Shown: positions 45,471-57,971, numbered from the stretch's first letter. The stretch: 64,000 bases of DNA from Ceratodon purpureus (GCA_014871385.1 CM026426.1:34935020-34999019), one strand, 5' to 3'. The notes: generated from the sequence alone by a model not told the origin. A program made the numbers and translations.

Positions 45471-46828
45471 CCCTAAATCCTAAATCGCTTGCCCCTCTAT
45501 GTTCGCCCCACTCCGTTGTCGTAACTCCTCCGCACATCCACGTCATTGTCCGGGACCACCGCTCTGACCAAGTAGGACGCCACGTAACGAAGCCGGGTAA
45601 CTATTTTACACAAGCTACTCGCAGGACCTAGACGGACCCTACGCTGACCCCTATTATGACGTCGGAGGACCCTTGCCGCGACCCATTCCGACATCCCGAC
45701 GTAATAGTCACGACCAGACGGGAGAGAAAACCCTGACTAAACATGTAGGGCGGCCTGGCCTAAGTTCGGCCACCTCTCCCTTGGACCCCGTCTCTCTTCC
45801 TCATTGTCTTAGAACAGGCCTTGAGACGCCGGGTGTAAGTATACTAGACCCTATATACTTGTAGCAAAATAGCGGAGTACTAAAACCACACAGAAGTACT
45901 CACATGTACTTACTATTGGCGCAGGGTTCCAATTTTGGCCACGCATTTGGGATCAACGGTGGAAATTGGTGGATCTGAATCCTCCAATCGGGAAGGAGGT
46001 ATCTTACAAAAGGTGGCAGCGAAAGAATGTATCTATATTCGGATTAGTACACGGGACTTTTGGAGAATTCCATGGTCTGACAAGGTACTTGGTCATCAGA
46101 CAAGGTGGACAACCATGGTATCACGCTCGTTTGGCACGCCACCTAACTTCGCGATCGTGGTAGCCATTAACGCCTTGACACGTGGTCGAATAGGGCCAAA
46201 AATGGAAGCATCAAATCCTATGCGATTTATTTTCCTAGTAGGCATCCAAAGCCCAAATGTAATCCACCGAACTTTCATTTGAAATGCTTTAAGTCTCATC
46301 CAAATCTGTCTATCTAAAATATTTAAAAGCCAATATGCTATATTTTCAACAAAATGCATAATATTAATGTGGATGTTGCATGGATGAAAGTTCATGTCTA
46401 ACGTTTTTTGGAATGTATGGAATATTTGTTAACCCAATGAAGTATTCAGTAATATTTGTATATGCATTGAATGTGTTAATGCTATTCAAATTGATTTGTT
46501 TAATCGTAACGCATGTAAATCAAATAATAGTTGTTTTTTCTATTTGACCCAAATGCCATTGAACATGATATTAAAATTAGTACGTAAGGGTTTTTATATA
46601 AATACTTCATTTTAATTTTATATGAATACGAATGTAATTCAAACAATAGTATATTCTAGTTGGCTCTAAAATGTAATAAAATCAATATCCGCCATAGTTT
46701 GCCGATGTATCTATATTATTACCACAATTTCCGAAGTGATACATTTAAAATCACCATGTATTGTAGATTGTTCATAGTTGTAGAGGGTAAAATAATCATT
46801 CATAAAGTTTGCTATAAACAATGTGGGC

Positions 46829-46831
<3 letters not shown>
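45471..46831. other. Intergenic
   Basis: GC-rich to about 45830, then AT-rich. A 99-codon minus frame at 46096-46395 has ordinary composition but no recognisable motif, so I do not call it a gene. Confidence 0.35.

Positions 46832-46862
<31 letters not shown>
46832..46862. repeat. (TA)n microsatellite
   Basis: About 15 TA units. Confidence 0.95.
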
Positions 46863-46864
<2 letters not shown>

Positions 46865-46984
46865 CAATGATGTACACTTCTATTTCATTCCTTGTAAATT
46901 ACGCATGTATATATAATATAGATATATTTTAAATGGTTCCAAGTTTTAATAGAATTAGTATAATTTCATTTAATCAAATAAATT

Positions 46985-47455
46985 GTCTTCATCTATCTTC
47001 ATATATTTTTATTATTTCATTATTCTTCCATTCAATCTTCCCATATATTTTTTTTCGACATTACTCTCCCGTCCTATCTTCTTTTTTAAATTTGTTCTAT
47101 TTCTCTTCCACTCTATCTTGTTATGTTTTTATTATTTCATTATTCTTCCATTCAATCATCTTCCCTTTTTCCCCTTTTTCCCCCTTCCCCCCCCCCCCCC
47201 TTTTCCCCTCCTTTTTTCCCCATTATTCTCCCATCTTATCTTGTTTTTTAAATTTTTTAAATTTTTCTTCCACTCTATCCTCTTATATTTTTATTATTTC
47301 ACTATTCTATCATTCAATCTCCCCCTTCCCTTTTTTTTTCAACTCTCCCATTATAACGTTGTATTTTAATATTTTCCACTACTCTTCCACTCTATCCACT
47401 TATTTTGATTTTTTTGAATACTCTTATGTTCTTTTTCTATTTGAAAATCTATGTA
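46985..47455 (+). repeat. Pyrimidine-rich degenerate minisatellite
   Basis: The phrase ATTTTTATTATTTCATTATTC(T)TCCATTCAATC recurs near 47005, 47128 and 47287 with CT-rich spacers of about 120-160 bp. Long Phe/Ser/Leu frames here are artefacts. Confidence 0.7.
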
Positions 47456-47828
47456 AGTAATATGAGGAGGTATATTCTAAGTGGGTCATGATGTATAAAA
47501 AATCTCAATAGATTTGGTGCAAGCATATATTTAATATTATCATTGTTCTATAACATAAGTATTAGTATTTATAGATTGTATTTTTATTTGATACCACACA
47601 TAAATGAAATCATTTAATATTGTATTCTAAGTGGGTCATGGTGAATCAAATATAGTATCAGATTTAGCAGGAGGATGTGTTTCGTGTATTCTTTAATCTA
47701 TTTCTAGAAATTTTAATGCTCTTATATCGTGTTATTACGATTTAGACATGGCAATAAAATAGAGGTATATTCAACATGGGTCCAAAAAGGAATTTAAAAT
47801 TGTATAACATTCTTATAGATAATTTAAA

Positions 47829-48363
47829 CACCATTCACACTTTATAATACCATTCACCATTCACCATTCACCATTCACCATTCACCATTCACCATTCACC
47901 ATTCACCATTCACCATTCACCATTCACCATTCACCATTCACCATTCACCATTCACCATTCACCATTCACCATTCACCATTCACCATTCACCATTCACCAT
48001 TCACCATTCACCATTCACCATTCACCATTCACCATTCACCATTCACCATTCACCATTCACCATTCACCATTCACCATTCACCATTCACCATTCACCATTC
48101 ACCATTCACCATTCACCATTCACCATTCACCATTCACCATTCACCATTCACCATTCACCATTCACCATTCACCATTCACCATTCACCATTCACCATTCAC
48201 CATTCACCATTCACCATTCACCATTCACCATTCACCATTCACCATTCACCATTCACCATTCACCATTCACCATTCACCATTCACCATTCACACTTTAAAA
48301 CACCATTCACCATTCACCATTCACCATTCACCATTCACACTTTAAAACACCATTCACCATTTA
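47829..48363 (+). repeat. (CACCATT)n heptamer array
   Basis: The main block 47849-48290 has about 63 near-perfect heptamers. Two short blocks follow, separated by ACACTTTAAAACACCATTC. The bordering phrase CACTTTATAATACCATTC at the left matches the separators, so the array grew inside an older higher-order unit. Confidence 0.97.
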
Positions 48364-50895
48364 TAATAGTTAACTTGGATACAAGACACTGTAAAGGTTT
48401 CGGAGCATGATGGAGATATTGATAGTTTGGGATTTATGTAATTACGTATTTATGTAATTGGGTGACGGCGTGGGAACGAGCAGGAGCTTCAACTTGGGGG
48501 TCTGTCGATGCTTGGGGAGTTTCTTGAGATTTGTTTAGGGTTATAGTCGTGGGGCGAATGGGTGGTAGCGATGAGGAGGGATTGTGAGAGAGGAGCGTGT
48601 TCTCCGATACTGGTTGGTAGAGAGAAGGATTGATTAGTCTAGGTGCAATACATTGGTGGCTTCAGAGGAGGTAAGATTGAAGGCGGAGTGCGACAACAAA
48701 TTCAAGAGAATGGAGGGGTCTGCTGGACGGCGTTCGGGGAGCACTCACAGCTGGAGAAAGTGGCAACAGAGTGCACAAGCGAGGCTAAATGAGGAGATCG
48801 AGATCTTTGAGGATCTCGGCGTGAGTCGAAGATGTTCGGTGGTGAAGAAGAGTATATAGCCGAAGATAGAACGGATCGACCAGGTGGACTTGGAGATTGG
48901 GAGGTTACGGCCACCACCGCGAGCATTGACACAAGAGGATTTCAAGAGGGAGTACCCGACCCTTGCGAGCGATGGCGACAACCCACATCGTTTTCAGAAA
49001 GGAAGGGTGTCTCTTGCTCTGTTGAAGGAGTTGTTTGGAGACCCATATGGTGATGGTGGACGCCAAGGCTACGCGTGGGCAGGGTGCAAAGAGGGGGGGG
49101 GGGGGGGGTGGTGAAGAGGATTCAATACCATCACCCGTTTCTCTACCAACATCCACCGGGTGAGATCCCTCCATACCTGAAGATCCATTTCGCTGAGGGC
49201 GCTGGGATTGAGTTTGATGAGGGGAAAGGGAAGGTGGATTGGTGTGCTTTTGGGCCTGACACTAACAAGAGACAAGTGAACCGGAATGACCAATCTGACC
49301 AGAAGTTGATGGCGTTGAGGAAGACCATTGAGGAAGACCATTGAGGAAGATAAACCTCCAGAGGTTCGTGGTTGAGAGTGGGCAAAAATAAAGGTAGAGC
49401 CAAGGGTGCGTGGGGAAAGTCCAACATGGAGTTCAGGGGTTAGAACAGGACACGAGGGGAGGACGAAGTCGAGGCTGGGTGAATGCGGAGGTCTTTACGA
49501 GTCTGGTATGGGATCAAGGGTCGATGTCAAAGGTGGTACGAAGTATGCACAGAGAGGAGGATGTTGGACTCAAGGTAAACTAAATCCTTCCCTTCTACGT
49601 TTGTTGAAATACTTCCATTCCTCCTTCTAAAAGTCTGCAGAAATAATTGTGTGAAAAATGGATCTGTCGACATTGTTGAATTGTTGTTGATTTGCCAATT
49701 TATTTAACTTAAGTTGTTTTGTTGCATTGAATGCACTTGAATTTATGCGCGTAATAGGTGAAGGAGAGGGGCAGAGAGGTAGAGGAGTTGGTAACAGTAT
49801 TGACTGTGGAGATAGAGGCGAACAGAGTGTAGGAGAAGGAGGCACTTCAGAGAAGGGATAGGTATAAAGTAAAGGTGGAGCACTCGGAGTGTGTCCTGGA
49901 GAGCTACCAGCACCAAAAGGTTGAGAAGGGATTGAAGATCGATGCCATGCTCAGTGAAGGAGGTGACGTTGATTGGGAGAAAATTAAGATGGAGTTCATA
50001 ATGGAGCAATTATCGGATGAGCAGTCTCGGCTTCTGGTTTTAAAGGCAGAATTGGAATCGGTAGAGTCAGCGGTGGCCAACATGGCATATGGAATCGAGG
50101 CTCATTGTTTACAGTAGAAGGCGTTGAAGGCAGAGTTGTTCGAGCTGCAGAAGGAAAAGATTATTGAGTCATTTTGGCCACGGCCCATGGCTTACTCATA
50201 GGAGAAGGGTGCACAGAGTTCAAATCGAAGTGGACTTCTGGAGATTTCTTCTTGTTCACTGTGTCAATTTCCGTTTCCTAACGGTGGCATTATTGTATCA
50301 TCTTGTAGGCACTTGTATCATCCCTATTGTGCATCGGTTGTTTTTGTGCATGGAGGTACATGTACTGCTAAGGGGTGCGATATTTTATCACATCCGGATT
50401 GGCATAAGAGTTTTGGATGGGGAAAGCTTAGTGCTGAGATGCTTTAGAGGGCCGAGATGCTTGGATGTGCCAAGGAACAAAGAAAAACCTTGCAACTAAG
50501 GATGGAGGAAGCAAAAGCAACTTGTCCAAATGCGGGTAAGTTTTTGAGTCTGGAATCTATATGTTCTTGTTAATTCGTTAGTACCTAGAAGTATGGTTCA
50601 GCCTCTTATGAGTGAATGAGAATATACCGTAAGTATGTTAGGTCTTCGTTTTGTAGTTTAAGGGTGTGCTAACTATACATTTGTGTAGGACGTAGCTTGT
50701 ACATGAGCGGAGAGCGCAGAGCGGAGAGCGGTGAGCGCAGATTTGAAGAGCAGAGAGCACAGATTGAGGGACAGACCCTAAAAATAGCACTTTTTTTTAC
50801 TAAAAATAAAATATAAAATTAGAAGATTCGAATATTCTTCGAATATTTTTAGAAATATACTTATTTTAGTAATTTAATTGACCCTATAACCGTGG

Positions 50896-53500
50896 ACTAA
50901 TTACAATATTTTCATTGAATTTGTAGTTCGTTTTCTCTTTTCTTGGTGATAAATTTTTTGACGCACACCGGTTACTATGCTCCAGCTCCTTCTAACTAGT
51001 TTTGGCATACATTAATTCCCCTTATTCCCTCACATTTATATCCAAATTACTGCTTTAAATATATTGGTATTTCACTTTATTTTCTTCATTCCTTTCATAT
51101 CATTTTCAGTTTGGTGTATCAATGAGGGCCATTGCTTAGGTGAGTGGAACCCATATTAATGACATGTAATTTTGTGATCTACTTATTTTGAAAATATTCA
51201 ATCGTTTCAAAATCAAGTTTGTTTTTGAAGAATGAACCTTTTATTTCCCAAAAAGAAAAGACAAATTTTTCTTGGAGGGTAGCTAGTATAACGACTTATC
51301 TAATGATGTGGTTATGGTGCATTAGATAAGAGTACCAATAACCCAAAAGGACCAACTGGTCAACGTAGGTGCACAAATAAATGGAAGTAACCTAAAGCAA
51401 CAAGTGGATGTATGTAAGTAGCTTTAATCAACAAGACTCTTTCTTGGTTTCTAGTTCACTTAGAAATAATTCTAGCACCCTCCTATCACCATTTGTTAGA
51501 ACTTTTGATTTTAGATTGATAAAATTCACCAAAAATTAAATTTCTAAAAACCATATTCTCTATGATTACCCAACCTTTGTGTATTTTTCCACACCAACTG
51601 TGCCATTCAACCAGCAAAAAGGCTCAGAAAGCTGCGATGGTTTCTGGTGTTGCTACCTTAAAAGCTGGTGATACTCCAACCACCTTGAAGCTCGTCATGC
51701 TCTGATAATCTTGAGGCTTAAAGGCTTGAACTACCATATTTTAGTTCACATCAATGATAGAGCCTTTCTTTGAATGGGCAGCTCCTAAGGAGCTTGAAGG
51801 GGGAATTTTCTTATTTAAAGTAACATTGTTAAACCTTTGTCATAATCTATTTTTGCAATGAATTTTCTTAATTTGCTCCCTCCAAAAAAAAAAACCTTTG
51901 TCATGTGTAAAATCTTGGACTGTGCAGCACAAGATTTCTTTAACAAGGCCTTATTCCTTCTTATGTCAGAATTTGGCGCCAATCATCTGGTATGTTGGGG
52001 CCACAGCCAACCTTCTGTCATTAAGAGTGAATGCTATTGTTAAAAAATAATATTACTATGTACCCCATTGTTTAATTCTGGATGTTGAGTCCCTCGAATA
52101 TGATACTCCACAGTGATTTTCAGGCAGAGATCCGTAGATGGAAAGGAGTATTCTCTTCAATTATTTTTTTGTACTTTTCAAATGTTATATGTTGTCAGCT
52201 GCTGAATGGTCTGATTATTAGCGGGTCACACAACTTAGATCAAAGTTTTAGTAAATAGAGACAGCACAAATTCATTTAATAGTCAATCCTTTTGGGAAAA
52301 GCGAGCATACCTTAGTTTGCTGGGGCTCTGCAGGTGGGCGTATGAAGACGATTGAATGCTCATATGATGGAACTTCGTAATAGCTGGGAGCTACAAATTC
52401 AAAGTATTGCAACAGAAATGTAGGAAGTGATTTTTCAGAAATCATTCATATGCTACAGAGCCAAGTCTGTCAAAGCATATTGAAGGAGTAGAGTTCTACA
52501 GAAAGCACCTTCAGCAATTGCAGATGTGATTCGTGTACTGTCGTTCAAGATTACTATTCACAAGAGTTCATATTATGTACAAATGCGGAGGCAAACACAG
52601 GAATATCTTCAGCAGTAGTATTTTAGACATGACATGTAAGGTGTTAGTAGATGATATGGTGAGATTGTATATGCATATACGCTTGACGTGCAGATCACAA
52701 AGATTTAATTCAGGTACAGTTTCTTGTTCTCAATTGACCTCAAAGACAATTGCAGAATCCACAGCAAACGGACGTAAGCTACTAAGAGGATACATCTTAG
52801 AAGGAAGTTATCCACGTTTTAAGCTTTGAACTGATCTGATGTACAGATTCAAAGTATCTATCGGGAAGCAAGCATCCATATGAGATGCTCAATATTTGTG
52901 TTGGTCACGGCTATGGAGATCCAAGTACCGTTGTGTCTGAATTAATTGGATACTAGCCTAAAGATTTTCATCACATTATATGCTTGTCATGTATTCCAAA
53001 GGACGGACTTTGGAACGTCAGTTCCTTCAGATGCAACAACAGGTGATATACTTGCCAAATCTGCATGGAAGTGCATGCTTGCTATTGGATACCGTATACG
53101 GCTTGTTGATTTTATTTGATGGTTTGTAGAGTATGGGGGAGATTGGAGAAATTTAAGTCAAATTCAATGCTATATCTTCGAACTCATGGAGGTGGCGCTC
53201 TCATCATTATAGATTCAAGGTAAAACGTTAAAAATCAGGATTGCTTATTGAATACAAACTAAGGAAGACATCGCATGTGTAGAAAATATTGAAATGATCT
53301 TATGATTGTTTCAGGATGAGGCTTTGAACCACTGTGTCTGTGTTTCTCTTCCATGTTCTACAGCGCTGAACGGTCCCCCAGGATTTGTAACAAGAGAATG
53401 TCATTGAACTCGCGCAACTGAACCGACGTTAAAACTCGCCTTCAGCCATATCTTCAGCCTCTTCCTGGCAAAGAAAAATCTTTTGCAAACGTTCTACTTT
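50896..53500. other. Left interior of the TIR element, unassigned
   Basis: Mostly AT-rich with short open stretches. The phrase GATATACTTGCCAAATCTGCATGG near 53046 and others hint at decayed coding DNA, but I cannot name any. It holds a tiny poly(A)-tailed insertion at 51844-51892. Confidence 0.4.
51844..51892 (+). mobile_element. 49-bp 5'-truncated retrotransposed tail
   Basis: A short T/A-rich segment ending TTTGCTCCCTCC plus a run of about ten A is flanked by AACCTTTGTCAT on both sides (51832-51843 and 51893-51904). This is the structure of an extremely truncated LINE or SINE insertion. Confidence 0.75.
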
Positions 53501-53519
53501 GCAAAATAACAAATGGTCC

Positions 53520-53650
53520 ATGCTCTCAACAGGGATTCGAACTCACGACCTCCAGATCCACACCCATAAATTCTCTGAGTCTTCAAAAGACACCCGGAGG
53601 ATTCGAACTTCCGACCTCTCAATCCGCTATACTACGCACTACACAGACAT
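53520..53650 (-). other. tRNA-like sequence with two B-boxes (target of the LINE copy)
   Basis: Read on the minus strand, AGTTCGAATCCTCC (near 53599-53611) and GAGTTCGAATCCC (near 53527-53540) match the polymerase III B-box. An A-box-like TAGTATAGCGGAT lies upstream of the first. I could not confirm a cloverleaf; it may be a SINE. Confidence 0.45.
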
Positions 53651-55090
53651 TTAATTCCCCACCGGGGTTAATTTTGAAAAAGAGAACAAAGCCAAAGGCC
53701 AAAAGCAGGAAACCAGCAGTCAGCCAGAATCCCACCAAACAATCCCAAGGATTGAAAAAGAAAAAACGGGACCAGAAGGAGGGGATACCTCCGGGAGCAG
53801 GACATGCCCGGGAAAAGTCCTAGAACAGTAACCAGTCATAACCGGATTCAAAAGCTAAGTAAAAACCAAGCCAAGTGAACCCAGAAATGTTGAAAGTCCT
53901 AAGCCAAAAGGTCGAAGAATCTATCCTGATCAAACAAAACAGATGATCTAGTTCAGGAGTCTAAAACTACAACCTATTCAGCTAAAACTAATCCGTGGAG
54001 GGCGAAGAAGAGACTTCGTGCCGGGGAGAAAACAGTGCAGGTTCGATGAGTATCCTGCCGTTGCTCGCAAATAGCCTTGGAAGCAGCTTCTTAATACTTC
54101 CAAACTAATGATACGAGGATAACCTTGAGAGATCTTCCATTGAGATCAGAATAACCAACAAGTAAGGATGCGAGCCTTGTGAGGTTGAGTGCGGATGTTG
54201 AGGGAGTTCAGCGACGACCAGGTGGGTAGAGCTCCTTATGAGAGGGAGTTGGGAAACCAGGCCCTAAATAAGGCATTGCTCGCCAGCAGTCACGGTACTC
54301 TTCCGATTCTGTCGTTAACTCCAGGATGTCTGCTTCCTCCGAAGTGTGTACCATGTGACCGGATTCCTCTGCATCAGAAAGAAGAGCGTTCTCCGGATCG
54401 AAATTGGCCGAGTCCGAGGTGAGTGTGGTGGCCTGGTTCTGTGGAGTAGGACGCTTGGAAGGTGCAATGTGCTTGGCTTCAACAAGTGAAATGGGTTGTC
54501 CCTTAGAGACAACGCCAGGAGCACTATCATGGTCAATGACAATCGGCAGAGCCCAGCAACTACCCACTTTCCCGAGCTGCTGCGGCAATCGCCTCGCGTA
54601 CGCACTGAAATGAGAACCGGTGATGTTGCCGAGCTGAATGATCTCTTCATAACATGCTTCCGACCATTGATCCTTCCTGGTGCTCGTAATGAGATGACCC
54701 AAGGCTGGGAGATCTGGAAACTCTTGCATGCGCTTACTTTGTTGCCAAAACATGTTGGACATCCACCCTAGAAGCGCTGCTTTGATGGCAGGATTCCCGC
54801 TGGTCCAATCTCCCGAGGTCAACTTGCATCTCTTCGAGGGACCACTGTCTTGAGGTGCTCCGTTGCTCCGGCGCTTGAAGGGGTGAGTTTCGGCCATGAC
54901 CTTGCAATCTGAAGAAAAGTCCACCACAAAGTCCTTTGTCGCTCCAACCTGCAAACAATGCAAACACACCGAGAAACGACTCCATGCTATCAGTATACAT
55001 ATGCTCCAGCCTTCTCTTGCAAGAGAAAGAGGATCCTTGGAGATTACAGAAGAATCCTCGGGGATATGAGAATCAGGTTCCATGAGGAGC
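53651..55090 (-). mobile_element. 5'-truncated LINE copy with 19-bp target duplication
   Basis: ACTACGCACTACACAGACA occurs at 53632-53650 and 55091-55109, flanking 1,440 bp. On the minus strand the element ends CCGGTGGGGAATTAAA, as does the LINE 3' end at 7090. It contains the downstream LINE ORF, so it looks like a 5'-truncated copy of the same family. Its 3' end abuts a B-box sequence, as in the first copy. Confidence 0.75.
54208..54896 (-). CDS. LINE 3'-module ORF, open copy
   Basis: An ATG at about 54896 (MAETHPFKRRSNG) opens a frame without stops to 54208. The frame is also open upstream to 55092. A nuclear-localisation-like KR-rich start is followed by the conserved block DWTSGNPAIKAALLGWMSNM, FPDLPALGHLITS and SEACYEEIIQLG, then an acidic tail with EESGHMVHTSEEAD. 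It is related to 6085-6501. There is no zinc knuckle, RRM or esterase motif, so the role in the element is unknown. Being open while 5'-truncated suggests a fairly recent insertion. Confidence 0.6.
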
Positions 55091-55216
55091 ACTACGCACT
55101 ACACAGACAGTTCCTTCAAGGCGAGTTCGGACGGTTTCTAGAGCCGTCACATACTCACTCTCGGGGATTCGGGAGCCACCCTGTCCAGGCTGTCTAGGCG
55201 ATTTGTCGGAGTGTAC

Positions 55217-56660
55217 TCTATCTTCGCGCTAAGAGGTTTTTTATTTTTTTATTTTAAAAATTCAAAAATCCGCAAACCTACTGTCGTCAACGACAGTAGG
55301 CCGGGTGGAGGGTGATGATTTTGGGGATTTCTAAATTGGTTTTTTTTTTATTTTTTTTGGTGACATATTTTGTGATATGAATGTATGGATGCTTAGAAAT
55401 TATCAATTAAAATGTGTTTGGTTTGTAGATTTTCATGTATTTTATTGGTTTTTATTTTTTTATTTTGAAAATTCAAAAATCCGCAAACCTACTGACGTCA
55501 ACAATAGTAGGCCAGGTGGAGGGTGATGATTTTGGGGATTTTTGAATTGGTTTTATTTTTATTTTTTTTGGTGACATATTTTGTGATATGAATGTATGGA
55601 TGCTTAGAAATTATCAATTAAAATCTGTTTGGTTTGTAGATTTTCACGTATTTTATTGGTTTTTTTTGGTTTTTATGGTTCCATTTTGTGTAAAGTCAAT
55701 GCATGGTTGATAAAATAATTCTAATTAAATTGTGAAAACTTTGTGGATTTTAGAGAATTTTCTTGGTAATTTTTGTTTTTTTTGAAAATTAAAAAACCAG
55801 CTAGCCTATGTTCGTCAACGACAGTAGGTCCGGGGCGGGGTGTTGGATTTGGAGATTTTGCTTTTGTTTTTTTTTTTTCATATTTTTGGTTCCATTTTGT
55901 GTGAAGTCAATGCATGGTTGATAAAATAATTCTAATTAAATTGTGAAAACTTAGAGAATTTTGTTGGTAATTTTTGTTTTTTCTGAAAATTAAAAAACCG
56001 GCTAGCCTACGTTCGTCAATGACAGTAGGTCCGGGGCGGGGTGTTGGATTTGGAGATTTTGCTTTTGTTTTTTTTTTTTCATATTTTTGGTTCCATTTTG
56101 TGTGAAGTCAATGCATGGTTGATAAAATAATTCTAATTAAATTGTGAAAACTTAGAGAATTTTGTTGGTAATTTTTGTTTTTTCTGAAAATTAAAAAACC
56201 GGCTAGCCTACGTTCGTCAATGACAGTAGGTCCGAGGCGGGGTGTTGGATTTGGGGATTTTGCTTTTGTTTTTTTTTTTTCATATTTTTGGTTCCATTTT
56301 GTGTGAAGTCAATGCATGGTTGATAAAATAATTTTAATTAAATTGTGAAAACTTTGTGGAATTTAGAGAATTTTGTTGGTGTTGGATTTGGGGATTTTGC
56401 TTTTGTTTTTATTTTTTAATTTTTTTGGTTCCATTTTGTGTAAAGTCAATGCATGGTTGATTGAATAATTTTAATTAAATTGTGAAAACTTTGTGGAATT
56501 TAGAGAATTTTGTTGGTGTTGGATTTGGGGATTTTGCTTTTGTTTTTATTTTTTAATTTTTTTGGTTCCATTTTGTGTAAAGTCAATGCATGGTTGATTG
56601 AATAATTTTAATTAAATTGTGAAAACTTTGTGGATTTTAGAGGATTTTTTGGTAAAAGTC
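55217..56660 (+). repeat. ~201-bp tandem repeat tract with palindromic cores
   Basis: Repeated phrases include TTCCATTTTGTGTGAAGTCA, ATGCATGGTTGATAAAATAA and TTGGATTTGGGGATTTTGCT. Five palindromic cores of the type CCTACTGTCGTCAACGACAG-TAGG lie at 55277, 55488, 55805, 56006 and 56207, the last three spaced 201 bp. The tract occupies the intron position matching 31.1-32.68 kb in copy 1, where two cores remain. Confidence 0.9.
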
Positions 56661-56773
56661 TTGATGAGTTTTTATGAGTTTTTAAGGTTTTTTTGGGAGC
56701 CTTGTCGAGGTTGTGGTTTGTTTCTTTATAGTTGCTGTTTTTTCTAATAATTATAACATTGTTTATGATTAAG

Positions 56774-57971
56774 GACTCTGATGGAGATCATCTGGGGAGC
56801 GAACCTCAAGACCCGACGCCAGCAGAAACTTAGATATTTCATTCAGTTTTCAATTTAGATTATTTTCTTCGGTTTATGAATTTAAGTTCTATTCGCCCTG
56901 TACCCTTCATTGTTTCCTACTCTTTTAAAAATGGAAGTTAATCCTCACTTCATTTCTTCTACTCTAGGTATCCTCCGATGCTCCTGAGATGTCCGCTACT
57001 TCCCCCATTTCTGTGATCAATGTTTCCAATCTTTCGGATTCATTTGATCAGTACTACTGTACATGTGATGTAGCCAACCCTGTAGGTGTGGAAAGTGGAC
57101 CTCTCGAGGTCCACTCTCCACAGTACATGCCTACCTCGCCAGTGTACATGCCTACCTCTCCAGTGTACATGCCTACATCACCGGTTTATGAGCCAACCTC
57201 CCCGGGCTATATGCCCACGTCTCTTCCACAGGGCTCCCCGCCGATGTCTCAACCCTCTCCTTCCTCGCCGATTAGAGTTAGGAGGCCAACCCATGTGGTC
57301 TTTGCTCTGCCGGCTATTCTGCCGTGCCTTGTCCAACAGACCAGGCGATTTTGGAGGAGGCGCCGTCACTGGAACTGTAGACAGTCTAAGGAGTACTATA
57401 CTCAAGCATCACGTAGATAGTTTTATCAATCACAGATGATGATTGAGTTGTTAAAAGAGAGATGACAGTATGAAGATATATTGTTACTTTCTTTTACATA
57501 CTTGTCTTCTTTGCATGACTTACTTCGATTGTGCTTGTTCTCCTAATTTGCGCACCTTCTCGCAGGTTACGCAAACACAAAATGTGTTGGTGAAACCATC
57601 TTGTCCGATAAACTTGAAGACTGCTAGGGAAGGGGAATTGGAACATTGAACCCAATACAAGGTGGACTCTATAGCCGTCATCAACAAGCTCAGGATCAAG
57701 CCATCGCAGAAGTCCTGAATGTTGGTGCCCCTGTGCAGGATGATCCCAATGGCCATGGTTAGACCAGTGGGCGAAGTGGGGGTACAGCATTTGGAGCGGG
57801 AGTTTGTTAAGGGATATAGAGATGGAGACCGCGTCATGTACATCTCTATATTCCTAGTCGGCCAACTACTTTTGATCCCAAGGCCCTTCTATTCGTCGAC
57901 GAAGAGGCTGTAGAAGGAGATTCAGAGTCATCTAGTTCTGAGAGTGTAAGTAGCGATTGTAGCATATTGTG
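56774..57971 (+). pseudogene. CTD-like/ParB-MTase-like gene, copy 2, middle deleted
   Basis: Exon 56774-56830 (DSDGDHLGSEPQDPTPAE) and the CTD-like exon from 56970 match copy 1. The ParB-like exon starts near 57567 but runs only to about 57845, where the sequence jumps to the last exon (SRPTTFDPKALLFVDEEAVE) ending near 57971. About 3.6 kb present in copy 1 (33745-37325), holding the ParB core and the whole methyltransferase-like region, is absent. The first basic exon was not found either. It cannot encode the fusion protein. Confidence 0.75.
57124..57228 (+). repeat. RNA polymerase II CTD-like heptads, copy 2
   Basis: The units are YMPTSPV, YMPTSPV, YMPTSPV, YEPTSPG and YMPTSLP. They are more regular than copy 1, where Ser5 or Pro6 is changed in two units. 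Confidence 0.9.

Noticed and set aside
46096-46395. A 99-codon minus-strand gene
   Set aside because: Ordinary composition but no recognisable domain, paralogue or splice context in the window.
46933-47460. A 175-residue Phe/Ser-rich membrane-like protein
   Set aside because: It arises from a pyrimidine-rich degenerate repeat and has no conserved motif.
47829-48363. CRISPR array
   Set aside because: A pure 7-bp tandem repeat without spacers, in a eukaryotic setting.
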